This document shows, in pieces, positions 25,635 to 34,200 of a DNA stretch of 64,000 bases. The DNA comes from Streptomyces sp. TG1A-60. GTDB lineage: Bacteria; Actinomycetota; Actinomycetes; Streptomycetales; Streptomycetaceae. Made by a program: the position numbers and the translations under genes. How positions within the stretch are numbered: the first letter of the stretch is position 1; every line of letters starts with the position of its first letter. The notes below the pieces were generated by a model. That model did no database searches. It had not been told where the DNA came from and was given only the letters and a program-made list of their open reading frames with translations. Location of the stretch: positions 5,332,001 through 5,396,000 of the forward strand of contig NZ_CP147520.1 of the NCBI RefSeq assembly GCF_037201975.1, given 5' to 3'.

Positions 25635-28141
25635 GGCCGTTCTCCCTTGTGGCTGGTCGTCGCGACAGCGCCGTCGCTGATCACCGCCTCGGCCCCTGAG
25701 ATCCCGGCGGCGGTCACTGCGGGGATCCCGGCCTCGCGCAGCAGGATCGCCAGGTGCCCCAGCGCGGAGCCCTGGTCGAAGACGAATCCGGCGACGTGGT
25801 CGAGGAGGACGGAGAGCACCGCGTACGGCCGCGCGGCGCTGATCACGGGCTTCTCGTCGTACGACGTGACCAGATCGAGGATCCGGGCGAGGCCTTCGTG
25901 CTCGGTGACGTCCTGGGACTTGTCGATGCTCACGGCCGGGCCGATGGAGAGGCGGCGCAGGGTCGCGTCGTCGTCCAGGCGCAGGAGCGGCCCCCGGGCC
26001 GTGCCGGGTGAGATGCAGACCTCTCCCAGCGCGACCGAGACGGTGTCGTCGCCGCCGAGCACCGAGTAGTCGACGAAGTACAGCGTGCCGCGGTCGAAGA
26101 CCCATTCGAGGGTCACCGGCCCGTGCCTGGCGTGCATGACCGCCGTGAAGCGGGCCAGTTCGTCGAGGTGAGGGCGCAGAACTTCCCCGCCGGCGGGGCA
26201 GGTCACGTTCGCCGTGTCGTCGAATCCCGCCGCCACGTCCGTGACGATGACGGCCTCACCGCCCGCGGTGCCGCGGTTCAGGGCCATCAAGCCCTCGTCG
26301 GTGTACTCGACGATGAGTCCGCTCTCGCCCGCCTCGCGGGAGATCACGCCGAGCTCGCCGCGTATGAAGTCGCGCACGATCACCGTGTGCAGGCTCGTGC
26401 CGTCCGCGCTCGCTCCGGTGGTGACGGCGAGCTGGCGCGGCACCTCCTCCTTGGGCACCACGATCTGGCGCAGGGTGTCGCCGAAGTCCAGTACGCACTC
26501 GTCGGTGCCGCCCGAGAGCGTGCCGCGCAGGGCGGATCCGCCGTCGGCGCCGTGCAGGCCCAGGCCGTTGAAGCGGATGACCCACCCCGCCCCGGTGGAC
26601 ACTCCGTGTTCGTGGGCCAGCCGGTGCGCGGGTCCGCGCTTGGCGGCGTAGCCGCTGTGGACGGCGGCCACCGCACCGAGGCCGAAGCCGGCGGGGAGCT
26701 CGTCGACGTACAGCCGGTGCGCCTCGACGACCGGTTCGACGGAGCCGTGGGACTCGCGGGACGCGGTGAGCGGGCGTACCTGGACGAGGTGGACGCCGTC
26801 GGCGTCGGCCGCCCACTCGATGTCCACGTCCTGCTCGCGGCTCTCGCGCAGGCGCCGGGCCAGGCCCACGACGTCAAGGAGGACCTCGTGTTCGGCTGCA
26901 CCGCGCTGGGCCGGTCCTTCGGCCAGCTCGGCCGAGTCGGTGCGTCGCGGCACGGCGACACCGGCGACGAGCTCGTCGGCGAGACCCTCGACGTACTCGA
27001 CGGACACCCGGTCGCCGTCGCCGTCGAGGCCGGTGAACGCGACGCCGGCGAAGGACGGGTGGACGAGCTTCTGCACGATCACGGCAAGGCGGGGGGCCGG
27101 GGAGAAGTGGCCGGCCCGGATGCGGGCGGCGACGGCCGGGGCCTCGTAGTACGAGCGCCAGCACTGCTCGACGGCCTCGATCACGGCGTCGACGCCGCTG
27201 ACACCTAGGACGGACTGGTGGATCCCGGCGAGACTGGAGCCCTCGGTGTCCTCGTCCAGACCCGAGGACCGCACGGCCAGTTCGGTCTCCGTGTCCGCGG
27301 AGCGCGGGAACATCTCGTGCACCCGGGCGGCCAGCAGCTTCCGGACCTGCGCGGGAACACGGATCTCGGCGCCGATCTTCTGGATCTTGGCCACGGAGTC
27401 GGTGAAGAAGGCGCCGACAGTGGCCTTCAGGTCCCCGAAGGCGTCGGCGAGTGCGGCGTTCTGCTCGGCGGTGAGCGCGTCGGTGAACTCGCCGGCGGGC
27501 ACGCAGAAGGCGGGCGGCACACGGAAGTCGTGGCTGGAGGCGGCGAGCTGGGAGAACTTGGGGCCCACCTCGCTCGCGTCGAAGCTCGCACCGAGCCCGG
27601 GGAAGCGCTGGCGGGCGAACTGCTTGTCGAAGTCGATGTGGATGTCGCTGGAACGGGGGCCGACGGACCCCTGGTACTTGCCGTCGTAGAGGACGATCTC
27701 GCCCTGCGGGCGCCACCACATCATCTGGCCGATGTTGATTCCGGGATACACCCGGACCCGGTTCATGGTGTAGAGCTGCAGTGTCCACTGGCCGGTGTAA
27801 CCGATGTCCCCCAGACTGGCGGACAGGTTGATGAAGATACCGAGCCGGGCGACCGAGGAGCGCGCCGCGAAGGTGGGCGCGTAGTGCTCGCTGCCCAGCA
27901 CCTCGATGGTGTGGGCGAGATAGAGCCGGCCCGGTTCCAGGACATAACCGTCGTCCGGGATCTCGATCTCTTCGAAGTCGTTCGTACGCCGGGCATCCAG
28001 CGGCATGCCCTGGTAGGTCCGCAGGGTCTTGCCGAGACGGAAGTTGTAGCTGTTGGGGTTGACCTGCTCCGGCGTGAACGGCTCGATGGTGATACGGCCA
28101 TTCGTCCGTTCTCGCTCGATTTCGGCACCGGTCAGAATCAT
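25631..28141 (-). CDS. Fusion of dCTP deaminase-like domain and PEP-synthase-like phosphotransferase
   Basis: An 836-residue two-module protein and the first gene of the operon. Residues 1-180 are a dCTP deaminase-like domain (NSYNFRLGKTLRTYQGMPL, ARSSVARLG at 93-101, YDGKYQGSVGPRSS) that keeps both Arg residues of RSSxxR but has Gln122 (WTLQL) where the catalytic Glu should be. From about 200 it resembles the ATP-binding part of PEP synthase/rifampin phosphotransferase: VRSSGLDEDTEGSSLAG (290-306) and DVDIEWAADADGVHLVQVRP. The C-terminus is the swivelling phosphohistidine domain with GSALGHLAILLREAGIPAV, His796 being the carrier. It probably moves a phosphate from ATP to an unknown acceptor, with the deaminase module binding a nucleotide. 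Confidence 0.88.
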   Translation of the reverse strand: MILTGAEIERERTNGRITIEPFTPEQVNPNSYNFRLGKTLRTYQGMPLDARRTNDFEEIEIPDDGYVLEPGRLYLAHTIEVLGSEHYAPTFAARSSVARLGIFINLSASLGDIGYTGQWTLQLYTMNRVRVYPGINIGQMMWWRPQGEIVLYDGKYQGSVGPRSSDIHIDFDKQFARQRFPGLGASFDASEVGPKFSQLAASSHDFRVPPAFCVPAGEFTDALTAEQNAALADAFGDLKATVGAFFTDSVAKIQKIGAEIRVPAQVRKLLAARVHEMFPRSADTETELAVRSSGLDEDTEGSSLAGIHQSVLGVSGVDAVIEAVEQCWRSYYEAPAVAARIRAGHFSPAPRLAVIVQKLVHPSFAGVAFTGLDGDGDRVSVEYVEGLADELVAGVAVPRRTDSAELAEGPAQRGAAEHEVLLDVVGLARRLRESREQDVDIEWAADADGVHLVQVRPLTASRESHGSVEPVVEAHRLYVDELPAGFGLGAVAAVHSGYAAKRGPAHRLAHEHGVSTGAGWVIRFNGLGLHGADGGSALRGTLSGGTDECVLDFGDTLRQIVVPKEEVPRQLAVTTGASADGTSLHTVIVRDFIRGELGVISREAGESGLIVEYTDEGLMALNRGTAGGEAVIVTDVAAGFDDTANVTCPAGGEVLRPHLDELARFTAVMHARHGPVTLEWVFDRGTLYFVDYSVLGGDDTVSVALGEVCISPGTARGPLLRLDDDATLRRLSIGPAVSIDKSQDVTEHEGLARILDLVTSYDEKPVISAARPYAVLSVLLDHVAGFVFDQGSALGHLAILLREAGIPAVTAAGISGAEAVISDGAVATTSHKGERP

Positions 28142-28505
28142 GGGACGTCCCGTTCGCTCGTTCTCGACAGAAGGTGTGAAGAGCCTCGGATGGCCGACGC
28201 GAAGACCGGCCGAAGGAGCGTCAGCCCCAGTCGGTGCCGAAGGCGCCGCCCGCGCTCGTGTCCGCGCCGCCGCAGGTCCCGATCACTCGGCCAAGGCCCG
28301 GCCGACGAGAACCGTTTCACGTAAAACGTTCATGAATCCGCCTTGCCTGTGTGTTGAATCTGGTTCATCTGCCTACCGCGGACACTCCTTGCGGGAATGG
28401 GCGGCGGGATGAATCACCATGCCAGATCTTGCAGACGTATGAGCGGGCAGAATGGATCAGCAAGCTGCATGGCAGCTTGCTGCCACGCCACGTAGAGGGG
28501 GAAAG
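28142..28505. promoter_or_regulatory. Divergent control region of the 13-gene operon and its LuxR-type regulator
   Basis: This 364-base gap holds the promoters of the operon (leftward) and regulator (rightward). It has lower GC than the surroundings between about 28310 and 28500. Visible elements are a perfect 9-base inverted repeat (28460-28480), three copies of TGAATC (28333-28338, 28355-28360, 28410-28415) and an imperfect repeat around CGTTTCACGTAAAACG (28311-28329). I cannot place -10/-35 boxes with confidence. Confidence 0.6.
28460..28480. repeat. Perfect 9-base inverted repeat before the regulator gene
   Basis: GCAAGCTGC (28460-28468) and GCAGCTTGC (28472-28480) flank ATG. The repeat ends 25 bases before the regulator start codon, so it could be an operator for autoregulation or a hairpin in the 5' leader of the mRNA. 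Confidence 0.75.
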
Positions 28506-29570
28506 ATGGAAAATGTCGCCAATACGGACAAAGGTAGAGCACCGCAGGAAATCCTCCAGTCCGTGTATGAATATGCTCTGCAATGCGCCTCGGGGGATGC
28601 GTTATCGGCCAATTCCGTCAGTGTGAATACCGGCCTGCCCCTCGCAGACGTCAGTGACGCGGTGAGAGAACTCCAGGCCCTCGGACTGCTGCGCGGTGGT
28701 CCTGGCGACGAACTGCGGGCGGTGGCGCCCGAGGCAGCCGTGGCCTCCGTCGTCGGGCCCCTCGACCGCGACATCCGGACCCGCCGAGCGCTCGCGGAAC
28801 AGGCGCGGGCGTCGATCATGGGCTTCCTGCCCGTCTTTCAGTCGAGCCGGTCCTCCCGGGAGAGGGAGAGCGAGTTCGAGGTCCTGGAGGAGCCCACCCA
28901 GGTGCGCGCGGTCGTCGCCGACCTGGCGGCGCGGTCGCGCACCGAGATACTCACGGCCCAGCCGGGCGGCGGCCGAGCCGAGGGCAGCCTCAAGGAGGCG
29001 GCGCCCAGGGACCGCGACGCCCTCGGCCGGGGCATCCGCCTGCGTGTCCTCTGCCAGCACACGGCCCGGTTCAGCCCGGGGACATCCTCCTACATCGACC
29101 ACATGACGGAACTGGGCGCCCAGGTGCGGACCTTGGACGACCACTTCAGCCGTCTCCTGGTCTTCGACGCGGAGACGGCGATCATCTCCCTGCCCGCCAA
29201 CCCGCTGGGCGCGGTGGTGGTCCGCGAACCGCACGTCGTCGCTTTCATCGTGGAGACGTATGAGCGGCTGTGGCTGACGGCGGACCCCTGCGCGGTGGCC
29301 CCCGGTGCGCGGGCCGAGGTCGCGGGCGACGTCCGTCAGGCCATCGTCCGTCTGCTCGTCGAAGGGCTGACGGACGCCTCCATCGCCACGCGTCTGGGCA
29401 TGTCCGTGCGCACCTGCCGCCGCCACATCGCGGACATGATGGAGGAGTTGGGCGCCCAGAGCCGCTTCCAGGCCGGTTACCTGCTGGCGTCGCCGGCCCA
29501 GCGGGACCGACGGTTCGCACGCGTAGGGGCGTCGGCATGCCTCCGCGAACGTCCGGGCAGGACCGGGTGA
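28506..29570 (+). CDS. LuxR-type transcriptional regulator with N-terminal TrmB-like helix-turn-helix; TTA codon
   Basis: A 354-residue regulator. The C-terminal LuxR helix-turn-helix is clear: AIVRLLVEGLTDASIATRLG then MSVRTCRRHIADMMEELGAQ (about 288-330). The N-terminus (APQEILQSVYEYALQCASGD, then TGLPLADVSDAVRELQALGL) looks like a TrmB/winged-helix module, and the middle resembles the effector half of TrmB-like proteins. ATG 28506 is preceded by GAGGGGG. Codon 33 (28602-28604) is TTA, so expression should need the bldA leucyl tRNA, a common trait of pathway-specific regulators of Streptomyces secondary metabolism. It is divergent from the 13-gene operon and is its obvious candidate activator. 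Confidence 0.9.
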   Translation: MENVANTDKGRAPQEILQSVYEYALQCASGDALSANSVSVNTGLPLADVSDAVRELQALGLLRGGPGDELRAVAPEAAVASVVGPLDRDIRTRRALAEQARASIMGFLPVFQSSRSSRERESEFEVLEEPTQVRAVVADLAARSRTEILTAQPGGGRAEGSLKEAAPRDRDALGRGIRLRVLCQHTARFSPGTSSYIDHMTELGAQVRTLDDHFSRLLVFDAETAIISLPANPLGAVVVREPHVVAFIVETYERLWLTADPCAVAPGARAEVAGDVRQAIVRLLVEGLTDASIATRLGMSVRTCRRHIADMMEELGAQSRFQAGYLLASPAQRDRRFARVGASACLRERPGRTG

Positions 29571-29662
29571 CCGAGAACATCAACCGGCGGGCCGCGGACC
29601 GTACGCCGTCCGCGGCGACGACGAGGCCCGCCTCCACGCGAGCGGGAACGACAGGGAGAGGC

Positions 29663-30829
29663 ATGACGAGCGATCACCGGACCGGCGAGGGCGAGCGGAG
29701 CGTGCACGGACACGTGCACGCTGGATTCGAAGGCGTGCGCGAGGCCTTCGCACAGGTGGTGCGGGAACAGCCGCAGCCCACCGGGCAGCAGCTGGCGGTG
29801 TACCGGAAGGGGGTCCGCCTGGTGGACCTCTGGGCCGGCCCAGAGGTGGACGGGGACACCCTGACCGGCGTGTTCTCGGTGAGCAAGGGGGCCGCACACC
29901 TCGTTGTGGCGATGCTCGTCCAGGACGGCGTACTCGACCTGGACCGTGCGGTGTGCGCGGACTGGCCGGAGTTCGGCCAGTCCGGCAAGGATCGGATCAC
30001 TCTGCGGCAACTGCTCGCCCACCAGGCGGGTGTGGTCGGTGTCGACGAGGTCTTCACGATCGAAGAGCTGGCCGACGACCGCCTGATGGCCGAACGCCTC
30101 GCCGCGCAGGCTCCCTACTGGACACCCGGTACGGCCTTCGGCTACCACGGGCTCGTCATCGCCGCCCTCACGGGAGAGGTCGTACGCAGGGTCACCGGCC
30201 GGAGCCTGCAGGACTGGTGGGAGCACCGTGTCCGCCGTCCGTACGACGTCGACTTCTACCTGGGGTTGCCCGAGGAACTGGAGCCCCGCTACCTGCCCGT
30301 ACAGCCCGCTGTCCCCGAGCCGGGGGAGAGTGCGCAGAGCCCACAAGAAGTGGGGAGGCTGCTGGAGATAGCCTTCAGTACCACGTACATGCCGGACCTG
30401 TCCGTCTTCCCGAACTTCCGGCGCACCAGGTCCCTCGGCCAGGGGTCGGCGGGCGGAGTGGCCTCCGCCCGCGGCGTGGCGGGCGCCTACGCGGCGGTCA
30501 TCGGAGGGCTGGACGGCAGGCCGGCGCTGCTCACCTCGGACACGATGGAGACGTTCAGCCGGATCCATTCCGAGGGCATCGACGTGGTGGGTGGCGTTGA
30601 GAGCCGCTTCGCCCTGGGATTCCAGGTCCTCGACGACCGCTACAAGGCACTGGGGCCGGACGCCTTCGGCCACGGGGGCGCGGCCGGCGCCATGGCGTTC
30701 GCCAGCCCGCGCCACGGCCTCGCCTACGCGTACGTTCGGAACCGGTTCGCGCTCGGGGACAGTGCGGACAGGGAGAACACGCTGCTGATCGAAGAGGTGA
30801 TGAGGTCGGCGGCCCGCGGCAAAGGGTAG
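29663..30829 (+). CDS. Serine hydrolase of the beta-lactamase/EstB esterase family
   Basis: A 388-residue probably cytoplasmic enzyme of the beta-lactamase-related esterase family (EstB/LovD-like). ATG 29663 follows AGGGAGAGG. The nucleophile motif is FSVSKGAAHL (S72-V-S-K75). The second motif region is GTAFGYHGLVIAALTGEV (Tyr as in YxG/YxN), and the C-terminal motif is FGHGGAAGAMAF in place of KTG. No signal peptide is visible. Family members are esterases or acyltransferases. It lies 92 bases after the LuxR-type regulator on the same strand and could be cotranscribed with it, so a role in tailoring or releasing the pathway product is possible but unproven. Confidence 0.9.
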   Translation: MTSDHRTGEGERSVHGHVHAGFEGVREAFAQVVREQPQPTGQQLAVYRKGVRLVDLWAGPEVDGDTLTGVFSVSKGAAHLVVAMLVQDGVLDLDRAVCADWPEFGQSGKDRITLRQLLAHQAGVVGVDEVFTIEELADDRLMAERLAAQAPYWTPGTAFGYHGLVIAALTGEVVRRVTGRSLQDWWEHRVRRPYDVDFYLGLPEELEPRYLPVQPAVPEPGESAQSPQEVGRLLEIAFSTTYMPDLSVFPNFRRTRSLGQGSAGGVASARGVAGAYAAVIGGLDGRPALLTSDTMETFSRIHSEGIDVVGGVESRFALGFQVLDDRYKALGPDAFGHGGAAGAMAFASPRHGLAYAYVRNRFALGDSADRENTLLIEEVMRSAARGKG

Positions 30830-31235
30830 GGATGCCCGAAGACCACGCCGGTGGGACGGCCCGGCCGCTCCCTGAAGGCGTCTGGCGCGTCCGGGTTACC
30901 AACGAGTCAATATCATCGGTCTTGGCCGAGTCCCTGTGAGGGGTGCGGTGGTGGTCCGCACACGGGGGCGAGGCATGCATACAGAAGGCACCGGACCAGA
31001 AGCGATGTCCGAAGCAGGACATCCGCGTTTCCGGATTCTCGGACCGCATTCACGCAGGGCCGTGTCTTCGCGGGGCGCGGGGAACCGTGCGACCCGCCCC
31101 CACCGGACCCGCACCCGCTCCGCAACCCCTCTCCCGAGCCCCGCCGCGCGGCGCCCGAGCCGCGCGGCGGGATGAAATCCGCTGCTCCCCGCGTTGGTGC
31201 CTTCCGGAAGACCATGACGACGAGGAGGGCACCGC
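30830..31235. promoter_or_regulatory. Structured leader upstream of the ABC exporter
   Basis: This 406-base gap has no convincing gene. It contains two perfect stem-loops: GATGTCC (31004-31010) with GGACATC (31017-31023), loop of six, and CCCGCCGCGCGGC (31140-31152) with GCCGCGCGGCGGG (31159-31171), loop of six. The second could end transcription of the preceding gene, but it sits only 65 bases before the exporter start, an arrangement that also fits attenuation. No T-tract follows it. Confidence 0.5.
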
Positions 31236-34200
31236 GTGGCCGCGCGACAGGGGGAGGAAGCCATGGGGGAGCCGGTGGAGAAACCCGCGGGTGACAAGGC
31301 CGGCGCCGGGTGGGCGCGGCGGCTGGCCGGATACGCCCGGCGGTACCCCAGGGACGTGGTCCTCGCCCTCGGCTCCTCCCTCGGCGGTATGGCCGTGATG
31401 GCGCTGGTGCCGCTGATCACGAAGGTGATCATCGATGACGTGATCGGGGACAACACCCGGGACATGGCACCCTGGGCGGCTGCTCTGATCGGCGCGGCGC
31501 TGCTGGTGTACGTGTTCACCTACATCCGCCGCTACTACGGCGGCCGGCTCGCCCTCGACGTCCAGCACGATCTGCGTACGGAGATGTACGGGACGATCAC
31601 CCGGCTCGACGGCCGTCGGCAGGACGAGCTGTCCACGGGGCAGGTCGTCGGCCGGGCGACCAGCGACCTGCAGCTGATCCAGGGCCTGCTCTTCATGCTG
31701 CCGATGACCATCGGCAACATCCTGCTGTTCGTGATCTCGCTCGGGGTCATGGCGTGGCTGTCACTGCCCCTCACCCTGGTCGCGGTCGCGGTCGCCCCCG
31801 CCCTGTGGTGGATCGCCCAGCGCAGCCGCACCAAGCTGCACCCGGCCACCTGGTACGCCCAGGCGCAGGCCGCCGCCGTCGCGGGCGTGGTCGACGGGGC
31901 CGTCAGCGGCGTGCGCGTGGTGAAGGGGTTCGGGCAGGAGGAGCAGGAGACCGGGAAACTGCGCGCAGTGGGGCGGCGGCTCTTCGCGGGGCGGCTGCGC
32001 ACGATCCGCTTCAACTCCCGGTACACCCCCGCCCTGCAGGCCGTCCCCGCCCTCGGCCAGGTCGCGATGCTGGCGCTCGGCGGCTGGCTGGCCGTGCGCG
32101 GGCACATCACGCTGGGCACGTTCGTCGCCTTCTCCACGTACCTCGCCCAACTGGTCGGCCCGGTGCGGATGCTCGCCCTGGTCCTGACCGTCGGGCAGCA
32201 GGCCCGTGCCGGCACCGAGCGCGTCCTGGAGCTGATCGACACCGAGCCGACGCTCGCCGACGGGACGAAGACGCTCCCGGCCGACGCGCCCGCGACGGTG
32301 GAGTTCGACGACGTGTCGTTCGGGTACGAAGGCGCCTCCGGCAGGACCCGCCCCGTCCTCGACGGGCTGAGCTTCGAGATCCGGCCCGGCGAGACCCTCG
32401 CCGTGGTCGGCTCCTCCGGCTCCGGCAAGTCGACCGTCTCCCTTCTCCTGCCGCGCTTCTACGACGTGAGCCGGGGCGCCGTCCTCATCGGCGGCCACGA
32501 CGTCCGCGAGCTGACCTTCGACTCCCTGCGTGCCGCGATCGGCCTGGTCCCGGAGGACTCGTTCCTCTTCTCCGACACGGTCCGCGACAACATCGCCTAC
32601 GGCCGCCCGGACGCCACCGACGAGCAGATCGAGACCGCCGCCCGTGCCGCCCAGGCCCACCGCTTCATCGCCGAGCTGCCCGAGGGCTACGACACCAAGG
32701 TCGGCGAACACGGCCTGACCCTCTCCGGCGGCCAGCGCCAGCGCGTCGCCCTGGCCCGCGCGATCCTCACCGACCCCCGCCTGCTCGTCCTCGACGACGC
32801 GACCTCGGCGGTGGACGCCCGCGTGGAGCACGAGATCCACGAGGCGCTCCAGCAGGTCATGGCCGGCCGTACCACCCTCCTCATCGCCCACCGCCGCTCC
32901 ACCCTCGGCCTCGCCGACCGCATCGCCGTCCTCGACGAGGGGCGCCTCGCGGACATCGGCACCCACGAGGAACTGGAACGGCGCTCCGCCCTCTACCGCC
33001 GGCTCCTCACCGACCCGGACGAGCTGGGCGGCGTCTCGCCCGGCCACACCCCGCCGACGAGCCCGGCCCAGGCCGACGACACCCCCGTTCGCGACTCGAT
33101 ACGGGACGAGCTGGACGCCGAGTTCGACGCCGAGCGGGGTATCACGCCCCATCTGTGGACCGGTGACCGGGAGCCCCGGGACACCGCCTTCGACGGCACC
33201 CCCGCCACGCCCGAACTCCTCGCCCGGGTCGAGGCGTTGCCCCCGGCGGACGACACCCCGGGTATCGACGAGGCCCACGCGGTCGCCCCCGAGGACTCGT
33301 ACGGCCTGAAGCGTCTGCTGCGCGGCTTCGGGCTGCCGCTGCTGCTCAGCCTGGCCCTGGTCGCCGTGGACGCGGGCACGGGTCTGCTGCTGCCCGTGCT
33401 GATCCGGCACGGCATCGACCAGGGCGTCTCGCAGGCGGCCCTGGGCGCGGTCTGGGCCGCGTCCCTGCTGGGGCTGCTCGCGGTCCTCGCCCAGTGGGCC
33501 GCGCAGATCGGCGAGATGCGGATGACGGGCCGTACCGGCGAACGCGTCCTCTACTCCCTCCGCCTGAAGATCTTCGCCCAGCTCCAGCGCCTCGGACTCG
33601 ACTACTACGAGCGGGAGTTGACCGGCCGGATCATGACCCGGATGACGACCGACGTGGACGCCCTGTCGACGTTCCTGCAGACCGGCCTGGTCACGGCCTT
33701 CGTCTCCGTCGTCACCTTCTTCGGCATCATGGTCGCCCTGCTCGTGATCGACGTGCAGCTCGCCCTCGTCGTCTTCGCGACGCTCCCGCCGCTGATCGTC
33801 GGCACGGTCTTCTTCCGCCGGGCCAGCGTGAAGGCGTACGAGCTGGCCCGTGAGCGGGTGTCCGTGGTGAACGCGGACCTCCAGGAGTCGGTGGCCGGGC
33901 TGCGGATCGTGCAGGCGTTCCGCCGCGAGCGCGACGGCGTCGCGCGGTTCACGGCCGGCAGCGACAGCTACCGTCAGGCGCGCGTCCGCGGCCAGTGGCT
34001 GATCTCGGTCTACTTCCCGTTCGTGCAGTTCCTGTCCTCGGCGGCGGCGGCGGCGGTCCTGATCGTGGGCGCCCGCCGCATCGACGCGGGCACCCTGACG
34101 ACCGGCGTCCTGGTCGCCTACCTCCTCTACATCGACCTCTTCTTCGCGCCCGTCCAGCAGCTCTCCCAGGTCTTCGACGGCTACCAGCAGGCCACCGTCT

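Noticed and set aside
17547..28141. Antiphage defence role for the dCTP-deaminase-like genes
   Set aside because: Some dCTP deaminases defend against phage, but here they sit in an operon with exporters, a ligase and a phosphotransferase under a bldA-type regulator, and one lacks the catalytic Glu. Kept as a minor alternative only.
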